DNA from: JAFGGG01 sp964638895
Lineage (GTDB): Bacteria; Spirochaetota; Spirochaetia; SZUA-6; RPPD01
Reading direction: 5' to 3'
Assembly: GCA_964638895.1 (NCBI GenBank)
Contig: CAZWYY010000004.1
Span: 27,963-91,962, forward strand
DNA: 64,000 nucleotides
The notes below the pieces were generated by a model. It was not told the origin of the DNA, ran no database searches, and saw only the letters and a program-made list of their open reading frames with translations. A program made the translations under genes and the position numbers. How positions within the stretch are numbered: the stretch's first letter is position 1; every line of letters starts with the position of its first letter. Of the stretch, positions 25,874 to 33,633 are shown piece by piece.

Positions 25874-27047
25874 TACCTCATTCAAAAGCATGCTGCTGTT
25901 GTTTTCCATAATAGCGCTTATTGCCTCCTCCGTTATTGCGGCCTATTTTTTCTTTGCTTCCAACCATATTGAGGAACAGATACATAACAAAAAAAACATC
26001 GTTATGTTTTTTTCATTTTCCAATGACAAGCAATCCCTGATGATGGAACTTTTTCTCTATAATACCGTAACCCATAAAGGCGCGATTATTTTTTTTCCCG
26101 GAAATTTATGGACAAGAATGGATTCATCCAATCATTATGCGAAAATTGAAACCGCATATGATCCCTCTGATTTAACACCATTGATAAAAATAATTGAAAA
26201 CATCACCAACCTGCGGATTCCCTTTTATTTTGATATCGATTTTGAGAATATAGAATATTTGATTGATTTATTGGGCGGTATTACTATAGAAAACAAAACA
26301 ACTATTGAAGGCGATATAGAGGGCAGGCATATACTGTTTAAAAAAGGCAGTATGTTGCTTGACGGCGACCGGGTAAAGGATTACCTGCTTATTAAAAAAC
26401 CCGACGAATCCGATACGGAACAGGATCAAAGAAAACAGGAGTTCCTCAAATCGCTTCTCAAACGTATCGCCGATAAAAGCATCAACGGTTTTTTACTGAA
26501 GACGGACCCGGAGCATTATTTTGAAAAAATCGTCAAAAGTAATATTAATTCCAAGGAGCTGTTTTCCTTTATCGATGAATTGCGAAATCTACGTACCCAG
26601 GATATTATCTCAAGGCGTGTCAGGGGAATCGCCCAAACCGGTCCCAACGGCGATACGGCGCTTTTTCCCCTGGAAGAAGGGGAGTACCTGAAATTTACCA
26701 TACAGCATACCTTGGACATCCTGGCGAATGCCGAGGTAATTACGGAGGAAGATCTCACCGTTGACCTGGAAATTTTAAACGGCACGGAAATCAATCACCT
26801 GGCTTCCAACACCGCCAAACTTTTCCGAAAGTTCGGCTACCAGGTGGAGTTTTTCGGTAATGCGGAAAATCAAGAGATCGAGTCCACCGTTGTTATCGAT
26901 CGCAAAGGCAACAAGGAAACCGCAAGCCGCGTAGCCGAACTGATCAAATGCAAAAATATCATTACCAGGACGGAAGGGGCCGCGGACAACTCCATAGATG
27001 TAACCATTATTCTGGGAAAGGATTTTGATGGCAGATACTGCAAATAG
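25860..27047 (+). CDS. LytR-CpsA-Psr-like membrane protein with LytR_C domain
   Basis: 395 residues from a GTG. One membrane anchor (about 10-32), an LCP-like domain (about 45-215) and a C-terminal LytR_C domain (about 300-395; VDLEILNGTEINHLASNTAKLF). LCP enzymes attach glycopolymers to peptidoglycan, but here the usual arginine-rich lipid-phosphate pocket is poorly matched (FFPGNLWTRMD where active LCPs have IPRDT), so activity is uncertain. It overlaps yqeK by 14 bases and rsfS by 20 bases. Confidence 0.75.
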   Translation: MKRSDTSFKSMLLLFSIIALIASSVIAAYFFFASNHIEEQIHNKKNIVMFFSFSNDKQSLMMELFLYNTVTHKGAIIFFPGNLWTRMDSSNHYAKIETAYDPSDLTPLIKIIENITNLRIPFYFDIDFENIEYLIDLLGGITIENKTTIEGDIEGRHILFKKGSMLLDGDRVKDYLLIKKPDESDTEQDQRKQEFLKSLLKRIADKSINGFLLKTDPEHYFEKIVKSNINSKELFSFIDELRNLRTQDIISRRVRGIAQTGPNGDTALFPLEEGEYLKFTIQHTLDILANAEVITEEDLTVDLEILNGTEINHLASNTAKLFRKFGYQVEFFGNAENQEIESTVVIDRKGNKETASRVAELIKCKNIITRTEGAADNSIDVTIILGKDFDGRYCK

Positions 27048-27396
27048 CGTGTCCACGCGTAATGTTGTTTTTGACGTAGCCCACCTGTTGGAGGATCATA
27101 AGGCGGAAGATACCACTGTGCTTTATGTAGCGGAGGTGTGCAGCTGGACGGATTATTTCGTCATCTGTACCGTAAGGAGCGGAAAGCACCTGGCAAGCCT
27201 TTATCGTGAGTTAAAAGAGTTGTTACACGCCAAAGGCATTGTTTCAATCCATAATACACGTTCGGCATTTGAGAGTGGGTGGGTGCTGCTTGATTTCGGT
27301 AATTTTGTTGTTCACCTGATGGGGCCCGAACAAAGAGCCTTCTATGAATTGGAAAAACTCTGGTTCAACGGCACAGTGCTATATCATTCAGGATAA
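27028..27396 (+). CDS. rsfS: Ribosomal silencing factor RsfS
   Basis: 122 residues. It binds L14 and blocks subunit joining when nutrients are scarce. Family motifs: VLYVAEVCSWTDYFVICT, then SGWVLLDFGNFVVHLM and RAFYELEKLW. I use the ATG at 27028 with AAAGGA 6 bases upstream rather than the adjacent TTG at 27025. Last gene of the rplU run; its end overlaps the convergent acidic-protein gene by 13 bases. Confidence 0.95.
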   Translation: MADTANSVSTRNVVFDVAHLLEDHKAEDTTVLYVAEVCSWTDYFVICTVRSGKHLASLYRELKELLHAKGIVSIHNTRSAFESGWVLLDFGNFVVHLMGPEQRAFYELEKLWFNGTVLYHSG

Positions 27397-27728
27397 TCGT
27401 CATAATCCACATCATCGTCTTCTATATCGTAATCTTCATCCTCAAGATAATCGTCTTCTTCGTAATCATCGGCCATCTCATCCTCATCTAAATCCTCATC
27501 CAGATCATCATCTATTTCATCTTCGATATCACCATCCGTGTCTTCGTAGCTGCTGTCATAATCGTCGTCGGTCTCGTCGAGTTCCTCATATTCATCCTCA
27601 AATTCATCCTCGTATTCGTCGAAATTATCGTCATAATAGTCTTCATTGTCATAATCGTCATCCGGATTCATTAAGAACAGATTGTTTAGCTTATCCGTAT
27701 TGTTGGTATTATGTGTTGAAAAAATCAT
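27384..27728 (-). CDS. Extremely acidic low-complexity protein
   Basis: 114 residues from the ATG at 27728; a TTG two codons upstream (27734) has GGAGGG 8-9 bases before it and may be the real start. After about 20 ordinary residues the rest is built from Asp, Glu and Tyr: about 60 of the last 94 residues are acidic, with no Lys or Arg. It has no domain I recognise. RNA polymerase delta subunits and some chaperones have such tails, but no folded domain is present here. The stop lies inside the end of rsfS. A promoter is seen at 27791-27820. Confidence 0.55.
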   Translation of the reverse strand: MIFSTHNTNNTDKLNNLFLMNPDDDYDNEDYYDDNFDEYEDEFEDEYEELDETDDDYDSSYEDTDGDIEDEIDDDLDEDLDEDEMADDYEEDDYLEDEDYDIEDDDVDYDDYPE

Positions 27729-27790
27729 AGACAATCTCTTTTCCCTCCAAAAGAATTTTATCCTTGATACTAACCGTTCAATACACTTCC

Positions 27791-27820
27791 AATCTAAGCT
27801 GTAGCGAACTAAATTGTCAA
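27791..27820 (-). promoter_or_regulatory. Promoter of the acidic-protein gene
   Basis: Minus strand: TTGACA (27820-27815), 18 bases, TAGATT (27796-27791). The leader would be about 55 bases and includes GGAGGG. Confidence 0.5.
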
Positions 27821-27864
27821 CTATTTTTGCTATTTTTTTGCATTTTCTTATTTCACTAGACCAC

Positions 27865-27893
27865 TTGTCAATGGTGATACATTTATTTATCAT
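27865..27893 (+). promoter_or_regulatory. Probable leaderless promoter of nadC
   Basis: TTGTCA (27865-27870), 17 bases, TATCAT (27888-27893), 6 bases, then ATG at 27900. No Shine-Dalgarno sequence at proper spacing. Confidence 0.6.
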
Positions 27894-27899
27894 AGGCGT

Positions 27900-28760
27900 A
27901 TGCAAAACCATGATGTGGATACGCTTTTGGACCTGGCAATCAGAGAAGATTTCGGTCAAATCGGAGATATTACCTGTGAGGCTATTTTTACCGGAGAATA
28001 TTGCCGCGCCCGTCTTATCGGGAAAACCCGTGGTGTTTTGGCCGGAAAAGATATTTTTTCACGGGTGTTTACCCATGTGGATCACCATACAAAAGTGGCA
28101 TTCCACTGCGATGACGGCCAGATTATAAGCCCCGGCCTTACCCTCGCGTCGGTTGAGGGTAAAGCGCAGTCGGTATTGAGTGCCGAGAGAACGGCCTTGA
28201 ACTTTATCGGTTTTCTTTCCGGTATCGCCACTCAAACACGCGCCTCCGTAGAAAAAGCACTGGAAGGCGGCAATGCCGTAATTCTTGATACCAGAAAAAC
28301 CCTTCCCGGCTTCAGGGCCCTGTCAAAATACGCAGTAAAAATCGGCGGCGGTGCCAATCATCGTATGGGGCTGTATGATATGGTGTTGATTAAAGACAAT
28401 CACATCGATGCCGTGGGCGGGGTTTCAGAAGCGGTGAGGAGGGCCCGTAGAAAATGGGACTCCCGTTTTAAAATCGAGGTGGAATGCCGCAGTTTGGACG
28501 AGGTAAGGGAAGCCCTGGCCGCCGGTGTTGATATTATCATGCTTGACAATATGGATTATACCGACATGGCAAATGCGCTTAAGCTTGGGACGGGCGGTGT
28601 CCGGTTTGAAGCATCCGGTAACGTGGATATGGAAAAGATTAATAGAATAAGCTCACTGGGTGTGACTTATATCTCCGTCGGCATGCTCACCCATTCCGTA
28701 CCGAGTATTGATTTTTCACTGCAGGTTGAGGTAAAAGGTACTACCAAACGCAAACCATGA
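27900..28760 (+). CDS. nadC: Quinolinate phosphoribosyltransferase (nicotinate-nucleotide pyrophosphorylase)
   Basis: Converts quinolinate and PRPP to nicotinate mononucleotide. 286 residues with LLDLAIREDFGQIGDIT at the start, the DTRKTLPGFRALSKYAV motif, the GGGANHRMGLYDMVLIKDNH block and IIMLDNM. First gene of nadC-nadA-nadB, with ATGA overlaps at both junctions, so de novo NAD synthesis from aspartate is encoded here as one unit. Its mRNA probably starts at the ATG. Confidence 0.97.
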   Translation: MQNHDVDTLLDLAIREDFGQIGDITCEAIFTGEYCRARLIGKTRGVLAGKDIFSRVFTHVDHHTKVAFHCDDGQIISPGLTLASVEGKAQSVLSAERTALNFIGFLSGIATQTRASVEKALEGGNAVILDTRKTLPGFRALSKYAVKIGGGANHRMGLYDMVLIKDNHIDAVGGVSEAVRRARRKWDSRFKIEVECRSLDEVREALAAGVDIIMLDNMDYTDMANALKLGTGGVRFEASGNVDMEKINRISSLGVTYISVGMLTHSVPSIDFSLQVEVKGTTKRKP

Positions 28761-29797
28761 AGATATTAGATACACTGACCCGCATTAAAAAAAAACTAGG
28801 GGCTAACCTGCTGATAATGGCGCATTTCTATCAGAAAGATGAGGTTACCGCCCACGCCGATATCGTGGGGGACTCCTATAAGCTTGCCGTACATGCGTCA
28901 CAAACCGAAGCGAGATACATCGTACTCTGCGGTGTGTTTTTCATGGCTGAGAGCGTATGCATTCTGGCCGGACCCGAACAGCATGTTTACCTGCCCGTAC
29001 ACGAGGCGGGGTGTCCCATGGCGGATATGATAAGCAGCGACCTCTACCACACTCATGTCTCAAACCTGCGGAAGAGTATGGGTGATTCGCTGGTACCTAT
29101 TGTGTATGTGAACTCACCCGCGCGGGTAAAAGCCCTTGTGGGAGAGCACGGCGGCTCGGCATGCACATCTTCCAATGCGGCTGTGGTCTGCGGCTATTAT
29201 CTTGCGCGCGGTAAGAAAATTCTGTTTTTACCGGATACGAATTTAGGGATTAACACGGCCCTGGCGCTCGGACTGGCCCAAACCGAAATCCACAGGTATG
29301 ATTCGGCACAGGCGGCCTTGCCCCCTCCCGCCGGCGCACGCTTTATCGTCTGGGATGGTTATTGCCATGTACATACACGCTTTACAGAATATGATCTTAT
29401 AAAGGCCAGGACACATTACCCGCATGCCAAAATATTCGTACACCCCGAATGTATTCCCGAGGTGACGGCGGCCGCGGATTTCAGCGGCTCCACATCACAA
29501 ATAGCGGAAAGAGTGAAACAGGCCGAAGCAGGGGATGTTATTTTTATCGGAACGGAATTCCATTTCGTACACCGTCTTGCCAATCTACGCGGTGATATCT
29601 CCGTCTTCCCCTTAAGAAAATCACTATGCGCCAATATGGCCAAAACCGGCCTGCCGGATCTTTGCCGTACCCTGGAGGAGATAGAAGCCGGTATACCCGC
29701 GCATGAGCTCGACCTGCCGCTGTCGGTAAGCAATAGCGCCCGCAAGGCGCTGCGGAATATGATAGACATCACCACGGGTAAGGAGCCGGCGTCATGA
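28757..29797 (+). CDS. nadA: Quinolinate synthase A
   Basis: 4Fe-4S enzyme that condenses iminoaspartate with dihydroxyacetone phosphate to quinolinate. 346 residues. The three conserved cysteines that hold the cluster are seen in the EAGCPMADM, GGSACTSSNA and HPECIPEV segments. The AHFYQKDEV segment and the GDSYKLA loop fit the substrate pocket. It overlaps nadC and nadB by 4 bases each. Confidence 0.96.
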   Translation: MKILDTLTRIKKKLGANLLIMAHFYQKDEVTAHADIVGDSYKLAVHASQTEARYIVLCGVFFMAESVCILAGPEQHVYLPVHEAGCPMADMISSDLYHTHVSNLRKSMGDSLVPIVYVNSPARVKALVGEHGGSACTSSNAAVVCGYYLARGKKILFLPDTNLGINTALALGLAQTEIHRYDSAQAALPPPAGARFIVWDGYCHVHTRFTEYDLIKARTHYPHAKIFVHPECIPEVTAAADFSGSTSQIAERVKQAEAGDVIFIGTEFHFVHRLANLRGDISVFPLRKSLCANMAKTGLPDLCRTLEEIEAGIPAHELDLPLSVSNSARKALRNMIDITTGKEPAS

Positions 29798-31368
29798 GCG
29801 GCAGTCACATAAAGGAATTCCAGGTACTCATTATCGGCAGCGGTATCAGCGGGCTGACCACAGCCATTACCGCAGCCAAGCACGGCCTTTCGGTGGCCGT
29901 ACTGTCCAAGGAAAGCAAATTAAATGAATGCAACACCCACTACGCACAGGGAGGAATCGTCTATTCCGGTGAGAACGACTCACCGGACCTCTTACAAAAG
30001 GATATCCTTGAGGCCGGAGATCATATCAACTATAAAAAGGCGGTGGAGCTTCTGGCCACCGAAAGCCCGGCGTTGGTCAGGGATTTTTTAATCAGGGAGC
30101 TAAAGGTTCCTTTCTGCAAAAACAAAGACGGCTCCCTTGATTTCACGCAGGAGGCCGCTCATTCATTACGGCGAATCATCCATGTCAAGGATACTACCGG
30201 GCAGGCGGTGGAGGCTGAACTTATAAAGCATGCAGCTACATTTAAAAACATCATTTTTTTTCCCAATCACTGCGTGATAGATCTCATCACCAATAGTCAC
30301 AACTCCCTTGACTGCCAGGAACGCTATCAGCGTACACAGGTCATCGGCGCATATGTATATGATTCTGTGGCCAATCGAGTCCATATTTTCTTTGCTCCGG
30401 CCGTGGTTCTTGCCACCGGCGGAGTGGGAAACCTTTTTCTGCATACTTCCAATACCACAAGCGCCACCGGTGACGGTGTGGCCATGGCCTATCGCAGCGG
30501 CGCCGAGATTATAAACGCGGAGTACGTGCAGTTTCACCCCACCATTCTGTATCACCGTGACGTGAAGAGGTTTTTGATTTCAGAATCCGTCAGGGGTGAG
30601 GGCGCCCGCCTGATGAATACACACGGCGAGTATTTTCTGCCCAGATACAGTCCGAAACTCAAGGACCTGGCCCCAAGGGACGAGGTCTCACGGGCGATTT
30701 TCCTGGAAATGGAGGCTACGGGCAGCGATTACGTACTGCTGGATACCCGCCTGATCAAAGACCTGAATATAAAAAAGCGTTTTCCCGGCATTTACGCCCA
30801 GTGTAAACAGGTGGGTATCAATATTGCCCGGGAGCCCATTCCGGTTGTGCCCGCGGCGCACTATTTTTGCGGCGGGATCAAGGTTGACCTTGCCGGCAGG
30901 TCGGCCATTCCGGGACTTTACGCGGTGGGTGAGAACGCCTGCATCGGTGTTCACGGCGCCAACAGGCTGGCGTCCGTTTCCCTATTGGAGGGACTGTTCT
31001 TTGGGTATAAAGCGGGCCTTGATATTTCCGCCCATCCCCAACCTATTCCCCGTGGTCTTAAAGAAAAAATCCCCGATTGGATGTTTCCCGTACCGGAAGA
31101 GGAGTTTGATCCCGTACTCATTCACCAGGACATCCTCAATATCCGCAACACCATGTGGAATTACGCCGGTATCGTGCGCAACAGAAAACGACTGGCCCGG
31201 GCCTTGTCCGACCTGAACTACCTAAGCCACAGGATTGAACAATTTTATCGCCAGGCAAAAATTACGCGCAGTATTATTGAGCTGCGTAACAGTGTACTCA
31301 CCGCCTCACTTATTGTCCGGGCGGCGCTTACCAATAAAACCTCACGCGGCTGCCACTATGTTGAGTAG
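29794..31368 (+). CDS. nadB: L-aspartate oxidase
   Basis: FAD enzyme that makes iminoaspartate from aspartate for NadA. 524 residues: N-terminal dinucleotide fold (VLIIGSGISGLTTAITAAKHG), NTHYAQGGI, the ATGGVGNL motif, HPTILY, and the late FAD-binding GVHGANRLASVSLLEGL block. A C-terminal helical region (about 430-524) completes the succinate dehydrogenase/fumarate reductase flavoprotein pattern. It overlaps ispE by 11 bases. Confidence 0.96.
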   Translation: MSGSHIKEFQVLIIGSGISGLTTAITAAKHGLSVAVLSKESKLNECNTHYAQGGIVYSGENDSPDLLQKDILEAGDHINYKKAVELLATESPALVRDFLIRELKVPFCKNKDGSLDFTQEAAHSLRRIIHVKDTTGQAVEAELIKHAATFKNIIFFPNHCVIDLITNSHNSLDCQERYQRTQVIGAYVYDSVANRVHIFFAPAVVLATGGVGNLFLHTSNTTSATGDGVAMAYRSGAEIINAEYVQFHPTILYHRDVKRFLISESVRGEGARLMNTHGEYFLPRYSPKLKDLAPRDEVSRAIFLEMEATGSDYVLLDTRLIKDLNIKKRFPGIYAQCKQVGINIAREPIPVVPAAHYFCGGIKVDLAGRSAIPGLYAVGENACIGVHGANRLASVSLLEGLFFGYKAGLDISAHPQPIPRGLKEKIPDWMFPVPEEEFDPVLIHQDILNIRNTMWNYAGIVRNRKRLARALSDLNYLSHRIEQFYRQAKITRSIIELRNSVLTASLIVRAALTNKTSRGCHYVE

Positions 31369-32263
31369 GGAAAAAACCACGGTCAGTGTTTTGGCACCCG
31401 CTAAACTCAATCTGCACCTTGATATCACGGGAATACGTGCGGACGGGTATCATGAGTTGATCTCCTTGTTTCAGATGATCTCATTGTATGATGAACTGAC
31501 TGTCTCTTGTGAGTCTGGAAAACATGCCATAGAGACGGAGGGTTTCGGACGCATTCCCAGGGAACGGAATCTGGCATACAAAGCCGCAGCGGCCTTCAAA
31601 CAAGCTGTGGGCATAACCGCGGGGGTGCGGATACGCGCACGTAAAAATATCCCAGTCGGCGCCGGTCTGGGCGGCGGCTCGAGTGATGCGGCCGCCGTGC
31701 TGCGCGCCTTGAATGATGTATATGATACCCCCCTCTCCGACGAAGAACTGGCCCGGTTGGGCCGTGACCTGGGGAGCGATGTCGGTTTCTTTTTGAACTG
31801 CGCATGCGCGATTGTTACGGGAAGGGGAGAATCTATTTTCCCCGTACGTCCGCGCCTTGATCTGGAATACCTTGTGGTTGTTCCGGGTTTTAGTATCAAT
31901 ACAACAGAAGCGTATGCCTGGTTTGACGGGTGGCCTTCACCCGCACCATATAGAAGCGTATCACCCGCCGAGCTGATTTCGCTGTATACCTCAACCCCCC
32001 CCAACCGATGGCCTTTTTTTAATTCCTTTCTGCCCGTAATTCTTCACCGGTATCCTGAGATGGATTCCCTGCTGTGTGACCTGAAAGCCGCAGGTGATGA
32101 GTATGTGGGGTTATCCGGAAGCGGGTCCGCTTTTTTTGCCGTACGGCCACTGACCGCTTCAAGTCCCAAAGTGAAGCAGCGGTTGACAGGCACCTACACG
32201 AAGGTGATTAAGGCCTTACCCCTCAGCGCCCCCAGTAAGATAATCCCACTCCATATTGATTAA
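31358..32263 (+). CDS. ispE: 4-diphosphocytidyl-2-C-methyl-D-erythritol kinase
   Basis: GHMP kinase of the MEP isoprenoid pathway. 301 residues with APAKLNLHLDITG near the start, the ATP-binding NIPVGAGLGGGSSDAAAVLRAL, and SGSGSAFFAV near the end. I use the ATG at 31358, inside the last codons of nadB; the frame extends further back but only as shadow of nadB. The promoter of the following tRNA lies over its stop codon. Confidence 0.95.
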   Translation: MLSREKTTVSVLAPAKLNLHLDITGIRADGYHELISLFQMISLYDELTVSCESGKHAIETEGFGRIPRERNLAYKAAAAFKQAVGITAGVRIRARKNIPVGAGLGGGSSDAAAVLRALNDVYDTPLSDEELARLGRDLGSDVGFFLNCACAIVTGRGESIFPVRPRLDLEYLVVVPGFSINTTEAYAWFDGWPSPAPYRSVSPAELISLYTSTPPNRWPFFNSFLPVILHRYPEMDSLLCDLKAAGDEYVGLSGSGSAFFAVRPLTASSPKVKQRLTGTYTKVIKALPLSAPSKIIPLHID

Positions 32264-32284
32264 GTACATACTTTTTTATATAAT
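32256..32284 (+). promoter_or_regulatory. Promoter of tRNA-Gln (and probably rplY)
   Basis: TTGATT (32256-32261), 17 bases, perfect TATAAT (32279-32284). The start near 32291 is 14 bases before the tRNA. The -35 lies in the ispE stop region. Confidence 0.75.
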
Positions 32285-32304
32285 ACGACTTTAAAAAATT
32301 ATTC

Positions 32305-32376
32305 TGGGACGTCGGCAAGCGGTAAGCCCCCGGTTTTTGGTACCGGTATTCGCAGGTTCGAATCCTGCCGTCCCAG
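32305..32376 (+). tRNA. tRNA-Gln (anticodon TTG)
   Basis: 72 bases fold as a cloverleaf. The acceptor stem TGGGACG (32305-32311) pairs with CGTCCCA (32369-32375). The anticodon stem CCGGT/ACCGG encloses the loop TTTTGGT with anticodon TTG, and the T arm contains GGTTCGAATCC. The 3' CCA is not encoded. It is the only tRNA gene I find in the window. rplY begins 34 bases downstream and may share the transcript. Confidence 0.95.
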
Positions 32377-32409
32377 CTTGTAACCAAGTTTAACAAGGAG
32401 CTTTGCAAC

Positions 32410-33054
32410 ATGGATAAGAAAACACTTACGGTCTCTGAGCGTATCGCCAAGGGCAAGAGTATAAACCGCGGCCTGCGCCGTACAGGACAGATACCCGCGG
32501 TTATTTATGGTCACAATAAACCGGTAAGCATCTCACTTGATGAACATGAATTTGTGGGAAAATTCAAGGACATGCCGGAAAACGTGATCATTAACCTGGA
32601 AATGGGCGGTAAAAAATACGACGTCCTGATTAAGGACTTCCAGGAGGATATAGTAAAGGGTAAAATCACGCATATAGACTTTTTTGAAATCGAAAAGGGC
32701 AAGTTATTGCGTACTCATGTGCCCATTCACCTGCACGGCACGGCAATCGGCGTGAAAGAGGGAGGCCTTCTTGAGCACCTTCTGCATGAGGTGGAGATTG
32801 AGTGTCTGCCGCAGGATCTTCCCGAAACCATCCAGATCGATGTAACCGACCTGCAGGCCCACCAGTCCATACACGTAAAGGACATACCGGCCATGCAAGG
32901 GGTGAAAATTCTTAATTCACCCGACCAGGTGGTGTGTCTGGTCGAGGTGAAGGCGCTGGTTGAGGAAGAAGTAACGGAAGAGGTCGCTGCCGAGGAAGCA
33001 GCCGAAGGGGCTGAAGCCGAAGCGGAAAAAACCGAGGAAAAGGCGGAGGAGTAA
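32410..33054 (+). CDS. rplY: 50S ribosomal protein L25 / Ctc
   Basis: Binds 5S rRNA. 214 residues: an N-terminal L25 domain (about 1-92; RRTGQIPAVIYGHNKPVSISL) and a C-terminal TL5-type beta domain (about 93-185). The last 30 residues are a Glu/Ala-rich tail. This is the long Ctc form. AAGGAG precedes the ATG. The rplY-pth pair is widespread in bacteria. The stop codon is followed after three bases by pth in the same frame. Confidence 0.96.
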   Translation: MDKKTLTVSERIAKGKSINRGLRRTGQIPAVIYGHNKPVSISLDEHEFVGKFKDMPENVIINLEMGGKKYDVLIKDFQEDIVKGKITHIDFFEIEKGKLLRTHVPIHLHGTAIGVKEGGLLEHLLHEVEIECLPQDLPETIQIDVTDLQAHQSIHVKDIPAMQGVKILNSPDQVVCLVEVKALVEEEVTEEVAAEEAAEGAEAEAEKTEEKAEE

Positions 33055-33057
33055 TCA

Positions 33058-33633
33058 CTGCCACTTGTTGTCATTGGGCTGGGTAATCCGGGTCGTTCGT
33101 ATTATTCCAACAGGCATAATGTGGGTTTTCGCGCGGTTGATGAGGTGGCGCAGGCCCTGAATATTAAAGTTACCAAGCCGTTTTTTCACAGCCGGTATCT
33201 TTTGGGTAAGGGCAGGCACAAGGGCAAAGAGATTTTCCTGGTGAAACCCCTTACCTTTATGAATAAATCCGGGGAGATTATACGGTCCGTACTTAAAAAA
33301 ACCGGTGCAACCCTGCAGAACCTTGTTGTGGTGTACGACAACCTGGACCTTCCGCCGGGCAGCTGCAAACTGAAAAATCAACACTCAACGGCAGGGCATA
33401 ACGGACTGGAATCCGTGTTTGCGCATGTCAAATCAGCCGCCATCTTATGCATAGCTATCGGTATCGGGCGGCCCAGGTACAAATCACAGGTTATAAACTA
33501 TGTGTTGAGCGATCCGTCGCCGGAGGAGTTGCCATTGATCCGGGAGGCTATACAAAAAACAGCGGACGCCATCCTGCTTCTCCTTCGTGAACCTCCCCAG
33601 AAGGTGATGAATGTCCTTAACCAAAAATCCTGA
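33058..33633 (+). CDS. pth: Peptidyl-tRNA hydrolase, CTG start
   Basis: Recycles peptidyl-tRNA dropped from ribosomes. The frame following the rplY stop reads M/L-P-L-V-V-I-G-L-G-N-P-G, a perfect Pth N-terminus, with the catalytic His in RHNVG and the LVVVYDNLDLPPG motif later. No ATG, GTG or TTG occurs in frame before GTG 33121, and starting there would delete the conserved Asn and the catalytic His. CTG at 33058 has GGAGGAG (33045-33051) exactly 6 bases upstream and gives 191 residues, the normal length. It overlaps tilS by 23 bases. Confidence 0.92.
   Translation: MPLVVIGLGNPGRSYYSNRHNVGFRAVDEVAQALNIKVTKPFFHSRYLLGKGRHKGKEIFLVKPLTFMNKSGEIIRSVLKKTGATLQNLVVVYDNLDLPPGSCKLKNQHSTAGHNGLESVFAHVKSAAILCIAIGIGRPRYKSQVINYVLSDPSPEELPLIREAIQKTADAILLLLREPPQKVMNVLNQKS

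Noticed and set aside
27344..27730. A His/Arg-rich frame on the plus strand opposite the acidic gene
   Set aside because: It is the complement of the Asp/Glu codon repeats, starts inside rsfS and has no ribosome-binding site.
33121..33633. pth starting at the GTG at 33121
   Set aside because: It would remove the conserved Asn and catalytic His; the upstream codons match the Pth N-terminus and have an SD.
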